16,435 bases of DNA from DASPFV01 sp035620975 (GCA_035620975.1 DASPFV010000088.1:1-16435); one strand, 5' to 3'. Shown: positions 5,688-13,211, numbered from the stretch's first letter. Notes: a model not told the origin generated them from the sequence alone. Made by a program: numbers and translations.

Positions 5688-8507
5688 CTACCGCGACGCT
5701 TCCACCGCAAACCAGTTCACGTTGAAGCCATTCGTGGTGGCCGCGTAGCGCAGGCGATGCGTGCCCGCGGCGAGGGGAACGCGGGATCGCGTGACCGTCT
5801 GCCAGCGCTGGTACCCGCCCGTATTCGGAACCGTCATATCGCCGGTCACGTCGATGCCGTCCACGAGGATCCGGAAGGACTTCCCGGTGTACGGCGACGC
5901 CACCCGGGCCGAGAGATCGTAGTCCCCCGCCGTTGGAATCTGGATCGTGTACTCCAGCCACTCGCCGGCCGCGATCCAGCCGACGTTGAACCCGCCGCCC
6001 GAGTCCTGGGTGGCCTCGATGTCCACGTCAGTGGCTCGATACGCCGATCCGAGGTTCCCCGTCGTCGAGTCCAAGTAACGTCCATCGTCGAAATCCTCTG
6101 CCTGGACGGTTCCGGGTAGCGCGTGGGCTTTCGCAGGAGTCGAGGTCACGGCCAACCAGTTGAGATTGAACCCGTTCGTGATCGCGACGACCGTGAGCCG
6201 ATGCCTGCCTGCAGGGAGCGGGATGCCCGATCGCGTAACGGTCTGCCAGCTCTGCCAGCCGCCCGTGCTGGGCACTGCGACGCTGCCGGTCGCATCGGCG
6301 CCGTTGACGAGCACACGGAATGCCTTCCCGGCATAAGGTGACGCGACGCGGACGGCGAGATCGTAGGACCCGGCGGTCGCGACGCTGATCGGGTACTCCA
6401 GCCATTCGCCCGCAGCGATCCAGCCGACGTTGAAGCCCCCGCCCGAATCGCTCGAGGCCTGCACGTCCACGTCGGTGGCCCTGTACAGCCCTCCGGAGTT
6501 GCCCGGCGTCGAATCCCAATAGCCGCCGTCGCGGAAGTCCTCGGCCTGGATGGTGCCTGGGGTGGCATGAACCGGGCCGTCCGATGCGGAAAACGCGATC
6601 CAGTTCAGGTTGAACCCATCGGTGTCCGCGACGACGGCGGCGCGGTGAGTACCCGCAGGCAGATAGATGGCCGCAGGGCGGGTCACGGTCTGCCAGGCCT
6701 GCCACCCGCCGGTCTGTGGCACGGTGATGCCGGTCCCAGTCTCCTGACCGTTCAGGAGGAGCCGCATCGATTTCCCGCTGTAGGGTGACGCCACCCTCGC
6801 GGACAGATCGTAGTACCCGGCCGTCGGGACCTGGATCACGTATTCGAGCCATTCCCCCGCCGCAATCCAGCCGATGTTGAAGCCCGCGCCCGGCTCGGAG
6901 GCGGCCTCGATGTCGACGTCCGTCGCCCGGTAGCGTCCGCCGGCGTTGCCGCCGGTGGAGTCCCAGTAGCCCGTGTCGCGGAAGTCTTCGGCCTGAATCG
7001 TGCCCGGAACGGCATGAACAGGGTTGACCGGCGTGACGTCCAGGACCGTCACTGATACCGGCGGCAGCTCGATGGCCATCACGTTGCCGGCATTCGATCG
7101 CGGGGCCCCGTGCACCCACGCGGGATCGATGTCGGTATCGCCCTGGCCGCTGAAGACCCAGGTGTCGATCAGGAAGTGCGCGCTCCCGCTGTTGGTCGTC
7201 ACCGAGGCCGGGCGCGGGGCGGTGTCCTTGTTGATCAGGAACACACTGAAGCGGCCGTCTGCGGGCGAATACGTGGCATAGCTCCTCACCATCGCGGTGC
7301 TCGAGGCGGAGACCATCTTCGCCTTCAGGAACTGCCCCCAGATCGCCGCCGCGCGGCCGGTGGCCTGCAGCTCGTTCAGCCTGTTCAGGGCGTCCCAGAG
7401 CACTGGGGTGGTCGCCGTGTCGTTGCCCGACCACCGCGTGTTCCAGAGCTGCGTGAACGCCACGCCCGGGTTCACCAGATGCGCGCCGAAGATGTCGAAC
7501 ACCACGAGGGCGTGACCCAGATCGTTGCGGTGCGGCCAGCCGCCGCTCCAGTCCGCGGAGTTGATCTCGGTCGAGGCGATCGAGAGGCGGGCCCGATCCC
7601 CGGCCGGCACGTACGTCTCGATCGCGCGCTGCGCGATCTGCACCGGGGTCATCAGGTTCACGTTGTTGTTCCGGTAATAGCTGTAGGAGCCCCAGTTCAT
7701 GGCTGGATAATTGTGAACGGCCAGGAAATCGATCGCGCTGGAGGCTGTCGAGAGGACCGTCTGCCACCAGCTGTCCGACTCGCCGTTCGCGCCGATCAGG
7801 ATGCCGGGATCGACGGCCTTCATGACCCGTGAGAACTCGATCAGGTCGCGCGCGTAGTTCGCGGCGGTGGTGCCGCCGTTGAAATGGAACTGCCAGCTCT
7901 CGTTGCCGATCTCCCAGTACCTGACCTTGTACCCCTTCGTCACGTTCGCGTAACGCACCCACTCGCGTGCGGTTTCGAGCAGCTGTTCGCGTGTCGGCGC
8001 CACGCCTCCGGTCTGTGCAGGCTTGTACATGGAGTCGTAGCAGACCACGACGGTCGGCACACAGCCGATCTCCCGGCAGATGTCCATGAACTCGTCGAAG
8101 CCGAGCGGTGTGATCCTGAACGTCCGGCCGTCCGGCGCCACGAGGTCGCGATCGTACGAAGGCCATTCCTGGTTCTGCGGATACTCGCCGGTCGCCCATC
8201 TGGCGAGCGTGGGGATCGAGCTGGTGTAGGGCGGAACGGACCAGAGATAGCCGTCGGACTTCTCACCTCCCGGATAGCGCAGGTATCGCACGCCGGCGCG
8301 CTTCAACGCGGCGGCGAGGCTCTGGATGGCTGCCGGCCGGTTGGCGTCCGCATCCAGGAGGTAGTTGACGTTCACGCCAATGGGCTTTCGCGACACGTCG
8401 GAGAGGACCGAGGTCAGGTCGACGGCAATCCGATCCTGCGGTGCGGCGGGCACGGCCGCCGTCAGGAGCAGGACGAGAGTCACTGCAGACGCACGATGGA
8501 TCTTCAC
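5688..8507 (-). CDS. Secreted clan GH-A-like glycoside hydrolase (arabinofuranosidase/GH51-like) with three CBM6 modules
   Basis: This is a 939-residue protein with a signal peptide (about 1-23, ending PAAPQ). Residues about 27-400 form a (beta/alpha)8-type catalytic domain: VRYLRYPGGEKSDGY, RYWEIGNESW with probable acid/base Glu203, FLAVHNYP with His265, and LSIASTEINSADW with probable nucleophile Glu314. The WEIGNE and STE motifs recall GH51/GH39/GH79-type retaining enzymes, and I cannot fix the exact family. A short beta domain (about 400-490) follows, as in GH51-type enzymes. Three CBM6 modules then occupy about 498-643, 646-791 and 794-939, each with IQAEDF, RATDVD, GWIAAGEWLEY, ARVASPY and a GFNxNW end. 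CBM6 modules bind glycans such as xylan or beta-glucan; an arabinoxylan-like target is an inference. The start is GTG, with GGGGGCG 7 nt upstream. Confidence 0.85.
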   Translation of the reverse strand: MKIHRASAVTLVLLLTAAVPAAPQDRIAVDLTSVLSDVSRKPIGVNVNYLLDADANRPAAIQSLAAALKRAGVRYLRYPGGEKSDGYLWSVPPYTSSIPTLARWATGEYPQNQEWPSYDRDLVAPDGRTFRITPLGFDEFMDICREIGCVPTVVVCYDSMYKPAQTGGVAPTREQLLETAREWVRYANVTKGYKVRYWEIGNESWQFHFNGGTTAANYARDLIEFSRVMKAVDPGILIGANGESDSWWQTVLSTASSAIDFLAVHNYPAMNWGSYSYYRNNNVNLMTPVQIAQRAIETYVPAGDRARLSIASTEINSADWSGGWPHRNDLGHALVVFDIFGAHLVNPGVAFTQLWNTRWSGNDTATTPVLWDALNRLNELQATGRAAAIWGQFLKAKMVSASSTAMVRSYATYSPADGRFSVFLINKDTAPRPASVTTNSGSAHFLIDTWVFSGQGDTDIDPAWVHGAPRSNAGNVMAIELPPVSVTVLDVTPVNPVHAVPGTIQAEDFRDTGYWDSTGGNAGGRYRATDVDIEAASEPGAGFNIGWIAAGEWLEYVIQVPTAGYYDLSARVASPYSGKSMRLLLNGQETGTGITVPQTGGWQAWQTVTRPAAIYLPAGTHRAAVVADTDGFNLNWIAFSASDGPVHATPGTIQAEDFRDGGYWDSTPGNSGGLYRATDVDVQASSDSGGGFNVGWIAAGEWLEYPISVATAGSYDLAVRVASPYAGKAFRVLVNGADATGSVAVPSTGGWQSWQTVTRSGIPLPAGRHRLTVVAITNGFNLNWLAVTSTPAKAHALPGTVQAEDFDDGRYLDSTTGNLGSAYRATDVDIEATQDSGGGFNVGWIAAGEWLEYTIQIPTAGDYDLSARVASPYTGKSFRILVDGIDVTGDMTVPNTGGYQRWQTVTRSRVPLAAGTHRLRYAATTNGFNVNWFAVEASR
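5691..7016 (-). repeat. Triplicated CBM6-coding segment, about 445-bp period
   Basis: The three CBM6 modules are coded at about 6579-7016, 6135-6572 and 5691-6128. Matching AEDF codons are 149 and 148 residues apart, giving DNA periods of 447 and 444 bp. Stretches such as the codons for GWIAAGEWLEY and ARVASPY are nearly the same in all three copies. This is an in-frame internal duplication, not a mobile repeat. Confidence 0.85.
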
Positions 8508-8785
8508 GGCTGAACGCCCCCGGATACGAGAGTCGGTGAAGGCGGCAGGGGTGGGCTCCGCCGATGTTCACGGGAGCCCGGGACGTCCGGGACGTGACGT
8601 TGGGCATGAACCCGCCGGGTCCGGTGTGCTGCTGGGAGGCGGGGCTGATCTTAGCCGACGCATCCGCCGGCGACAAGCCAACTCTCAAGCTCAACAGTTC
8701 TGCGCCAACGGGCGGCGCAGCGCGGCCGTCGCGGCACCGGGGCCGCCCACACCGGACGCTGGCCGTTCCGTTCGATGCCGGCGCG
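8508..8785 (-). promoter_or_regulatory. Leader and candidate promoter of the glycoside hydrolase
   Basis: Reading toward the glycoside hydrolase, TTGTCG (8671-8676) is followed after 17 bp by TAAGAT (8648-8653), each 4/6 to the sigma-70 consensus, which would leave a leader of about 135 nt. The leader holds a tandem 9-bp duplication CCGGGACGT (8578-8586 and 8587-8595), containing the palindrome GGACGTCC and followed by a further GACGT. No gene is supported in this 278-bp stretch. Confidence 0.3.
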
Positions 8786-9166
8786 TCACGCGGCCGATCG
8801 GGGGGCGATCGGCCGGACTTTCCACCTCATGTAGGCCACGAATGTCGCCAGGATCAGCAGCACGGCCGTCGTGACGGCCGCGCTCACCTCGTTCCGTTGC
8901 ACGTGCAGGATCGTGGCGCCGACCATGACGATCATGATTCCCACCGCTGCGGCGGGCACGAGCCAGGGGAGAATGCGCGTGACACCCGGAAGCGTCAGGC
9001 CCGCTGCCGCCAGCACCTCGGCGATGCCGAGGAAGATCCGGAAGCCGGTCGACATCGACTCGTTCAGCAGCCCGATCAGGTCGGCAGGCGGCCTCAGCAG
9101 CATCAGCCCGTGCGCGAGGAAAGCGGCGGCCAGCACAAGCTGCAGAATCCACAAGAGCGCGTTCAT
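8786..9166 (-). CDS. DoxX-family integral membrane protein
   Basis: This is a 126-residue protein with four predicted membrane spans: about 1-24 (WILQLVLAAAFLAHGLMLL), 40-58 (FRIFLGIAEVLAAAGLTL), 66-90 (ILPWLVPAAAVGIMIVMVG) and 97-115 (AAVTTAVLLILATFVAYM). The layout and the AHGLMLLRPP and GIAEVLAAAGLTLPG segments fit the DoxX/DoxD-like family, whose general function is poorly defined; some members pair with thiosulfate:quinone oxidoreductase or thiol redox systems. No partner of that kind is next to it here. The start at 9166 is chosen over longer in-frame options because TTGGGAG sits 7 nt upstream and the membrane segment begins right after it. It diverges from the histidine phosphatase gene. 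Confidence 0.82.
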   Translation of the reverse strand: MNALLWILQLVLAAAFLAHGLMLLRPPADLIGLLNESMSTGFRIFLGIAEVLAAAGLTLPGVTRILPWLVPAAAVGIMIVMVGATILHVQRNEVSAAVTTAVLLILATFVAYMRWKVRPIAPRSAA

Positions 9167-9260
9167 CGGCAATCTCCCAACGGTGCCCCGGACAGTCAGC
9201 CCGCGTCCGCCCCACTTCTCCTGAACGTGAGGCAGCATGCGGCCGTGCGCCGATCGGCAA

Positions 9261-9289
9261 ACGATATCCGTGAAGCCCGGCTGGGGCAA
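9261..9289 (-). promoter_or_regulatory. Weak candidate promoter of the DoxX-family gene
   Basis: On the minus strand TTGCCC (9284-9289) and TATCGT (9261-9266) are 17 bp apart, each 4/6 to consensus, in the divergent gap. This would imply a leader of about 90 nt. It is a low-specificity match. Confidence 0.22.
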
Positions 9290-9310
9290 TCCCGACCCCG
9301 TTCCGCCGTC

Positions 9311-9338
9311 CTGACACGACCGAGATCGCTGTTATAGT
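9311..9338 (+). promoter_or_regulatory. Sigma-70-like promoter of the histidine phosphatase gene
   Basis: CTGACA (9311-9316) and TATAGT (9333-9338) each match five of six consensus bases with a 16-bp spacer. The expected transcription start is near 9345, giving a leader of about 27 nt before the ATG at 9372. It is the best promoter match in the window and stands out against the GC-rich surroundings. Confidence 0.6.
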
Positions 9339-9371
9339 CTGCAGGCCTCGCCCGCCGCTTCGTGATTACGT

Positions 9372-10040
9372 ATGCCGGTCACACGACTTCTGCTCGTCCG
9401 TCACGGCGCGACCGACGCGACCGAGGAGGGCCGTTTCTCGGGCGCCTCCGGCGCCGAGTTGTCGGAGCGCGGCCGCTGGCAGGCCGAGCGCCTGGGCGAG
9501 CGCCTGCGAACGCAGAGCATCGTCAGGGTCTATTCGAGCCCGCTCTCGCGCGCCCTGGACACCGCCCGCATCATCGGGCGCCACTGCGCGCTGGATCCGG
9601 TGATCCGCGACCCGCTCCGCGAGATCGACCACGGCCACTGGGAAGGCCTGCAGCGCGAGGAGGTCGAACAGCGGTTTCCCGAGGAATATGCCGCCTGGGA
9701 GGCGGACCCGTTCACGTTTGCGCCCGAGAGGGGCGAGTCAGGCGTCGCGGTGCTCGCCAGGGCGCTGCCCGTGATTCGCGAGATCGTCGTGACTCACCAG
9801 GGCGAACAGGTCGTGGTGGTCTCGCACAAGGCGACGCTCCGGCTCGTGCTGAGCAGCCTGCTCGGGTTCGACGCCCGCGGCTACCGCGATCGGCTCGATC
9901 AATCCCCCGCGTGCCTCAGCGTCGTCGACTTCAGGGATCCGGTGCGCGCCCGGCTGATGCGCTTCAACGACACCTCGCATTACGAGGACCGCCCGCGCGT
10001 CCCGGATCAGAGCCTGTCGAAGTGGTGGGATCGGCCGTGA
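9372..10040 (+). CDS. Histidine phosphatase family protein (phosphoglycerate-mutase-like)
   Basis: This is a 222-residue cytoplasmic enzyme. It has the LVRHGAT motif with phospho-accepting His11, SSPLSRALDTA with Arg60, REIDHGHWEG with the likely proton donor Glu84, and VVVSHKATLR with the second catalytic His152. These are the complete catalytic set of branch-1 histidine phosphatases (phosphoglycerate mutase, alpha-ribazole phosphatase CobC, broad phosphatases). The length and the EIDHGHWEGLQ segment fit the CobC/general phosphatase side rather than cofactor-dependent glycolytic mutases, but the substrate cannot be assigned and no cobalamin genes are nearby. The start follows the MPVTRLLLVRHG pattern; no Shine-Dalgarno precedes it. 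The 3' neighbour on the same strand is over 300 bp away, so it is probably monocistronic. Confidence 0.88.
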   Translation: MPVTRLLLVRHGATDATEEGRFSGASGAELSERGRWQAERLGERLRTQSIVRVYSSPLSRALDTARIIGRHCALDPVIRDPLREIDHGHWEGLQREEVEQRFPEEYAAWEADPFTFAPERGESGVAVLARALPVIREIVVTHQGEQVVVVSHKATLRLVLSSLLGFDARGYRDRLDQSPACLSVVDFRDPVRARLMRFNDTSHYEDRPRVPDQSLSKWWDRP

Positions 10041-10366
10041 CATCCTCGGCGACCGCCAGCCTGCGGGGTCCGCCGGCGTTGACCACGGCAGGCCGACGCT
10101 GCAGAATTGGCCGGTTCGACCATCCCAGTCCTCTCGAGTTGCCCACCCGGCCCGCGCCCGCGAAGCCAGGAAAGAGCGCGCCACGGGCGCGCCGCGCTGG
10201 AGCGGCCCGCCTCCGCCGCCAAGCGGCTTGGGCGAGGTCTCGCCGGAGCGCCTGCGGCGCGGAAGGCGGAAGCGGGGAGCGTGGGGCCCGCGAGCGACGG
10301 AGATAATGGGGTCTGGCGGGGCGGGGCGAAGCCCCCCGGTTTCTTTCGAGGGAAGTGAGGTCCAGC
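10041..10366. other. GC-rich hairpin cluster between the phosphatase and GDSL genes
   Basis: This 326-bp stretch has no supported gene but many perfect short hairpins: GCGCGCC-ACG-GGCGCGC (10176-10192), CCAAG-CGG-CTTGG (10219-10231), GGCGAG-GT-CTCGCC (10231-10244), GCGCC-TGC-GGCGC (10248-10260) and GGGGC-GAA-GCCCC (10323-10335). The last is followed by CCGGTTTCTTTC, which is terminator-like. A GATAATGGGGTCTGG string lies at 10302-10315. The whole block 10170-10345 looks like a folded RNA or a dispersed structured repeat rather than ordinary spacer. Confidence 0.55.
10323..10346 (+). terminator. Terminator-like hairpin with pyrimidine-rich tail
   Basis: A five-base-pair stem GGGGC/GCCCC with GAA loop is followed within a few bases by GGTTTCTTTC. 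Because it lies only about 20 bp before the GDSL start, it could end transcription from upstream or be part of the larger structured block. The U-tract is interrupted by C, so the call is tentative. Confidence 0.35.
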
Positions 10367-11368
10367 ATGTCTAAGCTGATGCGGCACGTCCGCCTGTCGC
10401 TGGTTGCGGTCCTGACGTCCGGTGTGGCTGCCCTGCTCGGCACCGCCAACAGCGCATTGGCTCAGGAGCCGATCCAGCAGATCGTCGTGTTCGGAGACAG
10501 CCTCTCGGATACGGGCAATGGGTTCGTCCTGTTGAAGGCGGCCGGCCTCGAGCCGCAGAGCACCCCGCCCGATTACTCGCTCAGCCCGCTGCTGGTCCCC
10601 AGCGCCCCCTATGCGCGAGGTGGCCATCATGTGACGAACGGCGCAACCTGGATCGAGCAGCTCGCCCGCCCGCTCGGGCTCGCGAGCAGCGTGCTGCCAG
10701 CCTTCAGGGCACCGAATCCGGACGCCAGCAACTTCGCTATCGGCACGGCGCGGGCGCGCGACGATGGAACCAACCCGAGTGCGGCCGACATAGTCGGTGC
10801 CTTCCTGCTGCGTTCGGGAGGCGTGGCGAGGCCGGACGCGCTGTACGTGATGGAGCTCGGGGGCAACGACGTGCGCGATGGCTTCGCTGTTGCGACTGTC
10901 GGACAGGATCCGGCGCCGATTCTCGACGCGGCAGCCAAGGGCATTGCGGGCGCGGTCGGTGCGTTGTACGCGGCCGGGGCGAGGAACTTCCTGATCTGGA
11001 ACGTTCCCGATATCGGGAAGACTCCGGCCGTCGGAATCCTGGAGAGCCAGTTTCCGGGCACCGCGGAAGCTGCCACGAACCTGACCCTCTTGTTCAACAA
11101 TCTCTATCTGCCGACGGAACTGGCCGGCGTATCAGTGCTGCCGGGCATCAATCTCGTGCTGTTCGACTCTTTCGCCCTGATCAACGCCATCGTCGCCGAC
11201 CCGGCGCAGTTCGGACTGACGAACGTGTTGACGGCGTGCGTCACGCCGGAGGTTCCGCCCTTCTTCTGCCAGAACCCGGACGAGTACCTCTACTGGGACG
11301 GCATCCACCCGACCAAGGCGGGCCACGCGATCGTGGCGTCCACGGTGGCCCAGTTGCTGGGCATGTGA
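10367..11368 (+). CDS. Secreted SGNH/GDSL-family hydrolase (esterase/lipase)
   Basis: This is a 333-residue protein with a signal peptide of about 32 residues (basic MSKLMRHVR, hydrophobic core, cleavage after SALA before QEP). The SGNH blocks are visible: block I FGDSLSDTGN with nucleophile Ser45, block III GGND (165-168) with Asn167, and block V DGIHPTKAGH with Asp311 and His314. The insert between blocks I and III (PYARGGHHVTNGATWIEQLA) matches the GDSL lipase/thermolabile-hemolysin-like branch. Such enzymes hydrolyse lipid, acetyl or aryl esters outside the cytoplasm; the substrate here is unknown. The ATG at 10367 is preferred to the in-frame GTG at 10355 because GTGAGG lies 6 nt before the ATG. 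CVTPE and FFCQNP supply two cysteines that may form a disulfide near the active site. Confidence 0.9.
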   Translation: MSKLMRHVRLSLVAVLTSGVAALLGTANSALAQEPIQQIVVFGDSLSDTGNGFVLLKAAGLEPQSTPPDYSLSPLLVPSAPYARGGHHVTNGATWIEQLARPLGLASSVLPAFRAPNPDASNFAIGTARARDDGTNPSAADIVGAFLLRSGGVARPDALYVMELGGNDVRDGFAVATVGQDPAPILDAAAKGIAGAVGALYAAGARNFLIWNVPDIGKTPAVGILESQFPGTAEAATNLTLLFNNLYLPTELAGVSVLPGINLVLFDSFALINAIVADPAQFGLTNVLTACVTPEVPPFFCQNPDEYLYWDGIHPTKAGHAIVASTVAQLLGM

Positions 11369-11497
11369 AGCCGGGCGGATCCGGAGCGGCCGGAGCGCAC
11401 GTGTCGGGGTCGGCGACGCGGACACGTTCGCGCGAGACCGGCATGTGACCCGGCCGTGTGCCGGCCGCCAGTCAACTCCAGCAGGTTGGTTGTCGCG
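11369..11497. other. Spacer with two hairpins between the GDSL and acyl-CoA synthetase genes
   Basis: ACGTGTC (11399-11405) pairs with GACACGT (11421-11427), with an inner GTC/GAC pairing. CGGCCG (11451-11456) pairs with CGGCCG (11462-11467) around TGTGC. Neither has a U-tract. They may separate the GDSL transcript from the downstream operon. No convincing promoter hexamers were found. Confidence 0.35.
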
Positions 11498-13198
11498 ATG
11501 CGCTCCATCGACGCGTTCCTGCAGGCCCGGGACCAGCTGATCGCCCTGCGGGCCGATCACGAGCGTGCTGTACGCGAGTTCCGATGGCCGGAGCTGGACC
11601 GCTTCAACTGGGCATCCGACTACTTCGACGCGTACGCCGCCGGTAACGACCGCGTTGCGCTCCGGATCGTCGATGAGCAGGGCGGCGACACGCAGCTCAC
11701 GTTTGCGCAGCTGGCCCGGCGCTCGAGCCGCATCGCCAGTTTCCTCCGCCGCCAGGGCGCTCGCCGCGGCGACCGGCTGCTGCTCATGCTCCCGAACGTG
11801 GTGCCACTGTGGGAAGCGATCCTCGCGTGCATGAAGCTCGGGCTCGTGATCGTCCCGTCCACGACGCTCCTCTCGACGGAGGACCTCCGGGATCGATTCG
11901 AGCGCGGCCGCATCCGCCACGTCATCACCGACGATGATGGCGCCGACAGGCTCGGCGCCATTCCCGGCGACTACACCCGCATCGTGGTCGGCCCAGGCGT
12001 GCCCGGCTGGACCGGCTACGACGCGGGGTCCGACGCAGCGCCCGACGCGGAAGCGGAGCCGGAGTGCCATTCGACCGACCCGCTCCTCCTGTATTTCACT
12101 TCGGGCACGACGGCCCGCCCGAAGCTCGTCCTGCACACGCACCAGAGCTATCCCGTCGGCCACCTCTCGACCATGTACTGGATCGGCCTGCGCGAGGGGG
12201 ACGTGCACCTGAACATCAGCTCGCCCGGATGGGCGAAGCACGCCTGGAGCAACGTCTTCGCGCCGTGGACGGCGGGCGCGACCGTGTTCGTCTACAACTA
12301 CCTCCGCTTCGACGCCGTCCGCATGCTGGACATCATCGCGCGCTACCAGGTCACCACGCTCTGCGCACCCCCCACGGTCTGGCGGATGCTCGTGGGCGAG
12401 GACCTGACCGCGTTTCCCGTGCGGCTTCGCGAAGCGGTCAGCGCCGGGGAGCCGCTGAATCCGGAAGTGATCGAGCGGGTGAGGCGTGCCTGGAATCTCA
12501 CGGTCCGCGATGGCTACGGCCAGACGGAAACCACGGCGCAGATCGGGAATCCACCCGGCCAGCCGGTGAAGGACGGCTCGATGGGCCGGCCCCTGCCGGG
12601 CTATCGTGTGGCGCTCCTGGACCCCGACGGCAACGAGACCGAGGAGGGGGAGATCTCCCTGCGCCTCGATCCGCCGCCGCTCGGGTTGATGTCCGGGTAC
12701 CTGGACGACGGATATCGTACAGGGTCGGTCTTCCGGAGCGGGTACTACCGGACGGGGGACGTGGCGCGTCGCGACGAGGACGGCTACATCACCTACGTCG
12801 GCCGTGCGGATGACGTGTTCAAGAGCTCCGATTACCGGATCAGCCCGTTCGAGCTGGAGAGCGTCCTGGTGGAGCACTCGCGCGTGGCGGAGGCCGCCGT
12901 CGTGCCCAGCCCGGACCCGTTGCGGCTCTCGGTGCCGAAGGCGTTCGTCGTGCTGCGCGGCGTCGAGCCCTCGCGGGAGGTGGCGCTGGACATCTTCCGC
13001 TTCGTGCGATCCCGGCTGTCGCCGTTCAAGCGGGTCCGCCGGCTCGAGTTCGCCGGGCTCCCCAAGACCATCTCGGGCAAGATCCGCCGCGTGGAGCTCC
13101 GGAGCCTCGAGAGCCAGCGCGCCGGCCGCGGCGCGCGCGCGGCGCACGAATACTGGGAGGAGGATTTCCCGGAGCTGCGGGCGCCGTCGGCCTCGTAG
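11498..13198 (+). CDS. Acyl-CoA synthetase (AMP-dependent synthetase/ligase, ACSM-like)
   Basis: This is a 566-residue cytoplasmic ANL-superfamily enzyme that activates a carboxylic acid with ATP to an acyl-adenylate and then to acyl-CoA. The visible core motifs are YFTSGTTARPKLVLHTH (about 199-215, the P-loop, with Ala where Gly is common), DGYGQTET (338-345), YYRTGDVARRDEDGYITYVGRADDVFKSSDYRISPFELES (A7-A8, with Asp421), and PKTISGKIRR with the catalytic Lys528. The N-terminal FRWPELDRFNWASDYFDAYA segment is typical of medium-chain/benzoate-type (ACSM) synthetases. ATG at 11498 is chosen because MRSIDAFLQARDQL begins the conserved N-terminus; the in-frame GTG at 11456 would add 14 unlike residues. 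Substrate length is not readable from sequence. The stop lies 13 bp before the aldehyde dehydrogenase start, so the two are co-transcribed. Confidence 0.92.
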   Translation: MRSIDAFLQARDQLIALRADHERAVREFRWPELDRFNWASDYFDAYAAGNDRVALRIVDEQGGDTQLTFAQLARRSSRIASFLRRQGARRGDRLLLMLPNVVPLWEAILACMKLGLVIVPSTTLLSTEDLRDRFERGRIRHVITDDDGADRLGAIPGDYTRIVVGPGVPGWTGYDAGSDAAPDAEAEPECHSTDPLLLYFTSGTTARPKLVLHTHQSYPVGHLSTMYWIGLREGDVHLNISSPGWAKHAWSNVFAPWTAGATVFVYNYLRFDAVRMLDIIARYQVTTLCAPPTVWRMLVGEDLTAFPVRLREAVSAGEPLNPEVIERVRRAWNLTVRDGYGQTETTAQIGNPPGQPVKDGSMGRPLPGYRVALLDPDGNETEEGEISLRLDPPPLGLMSGYLDDGYRTGSVFRSGYYRTGDVARRDEDGYITYVGRADDVFKSSDYRISPFELESVLVEHSRVAEAAVVPSPDPLRLSVPKAFVVLRGVEPSREVALDIFRFVRSRLSPFKRVRRLEFAGLPKTISGKIRRVELRSLESQRAGRGARAAHEYWEEDFPELRAPSAS

Positions 13199-13211
13199 CC
13201 GCCTCGGGCAC

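Noticed and set aside
6028..8199. A 723-codon frame overlapping the glycoside hydrolase on the same strand
   Set aside because: Out-of-frame reading of the CBM6 and catalytic region; its repeated text only reflects the DNA triplication.
10105..10135. A GGTTCGACC string that recalls a tRNA T-loop
   Set aside because: The flanking bases do not form the T-stem, and no acceptor, D or anticodon arms are found.
12804..13211. An upstream in-frame extension of the aldehyde dehydrogenase to 12804
   Set aside because: It lies in another frame of the synthetase gene and reads as Ser/Arg-rich shadow text; the conserved protein begins at the ATG at 13212.
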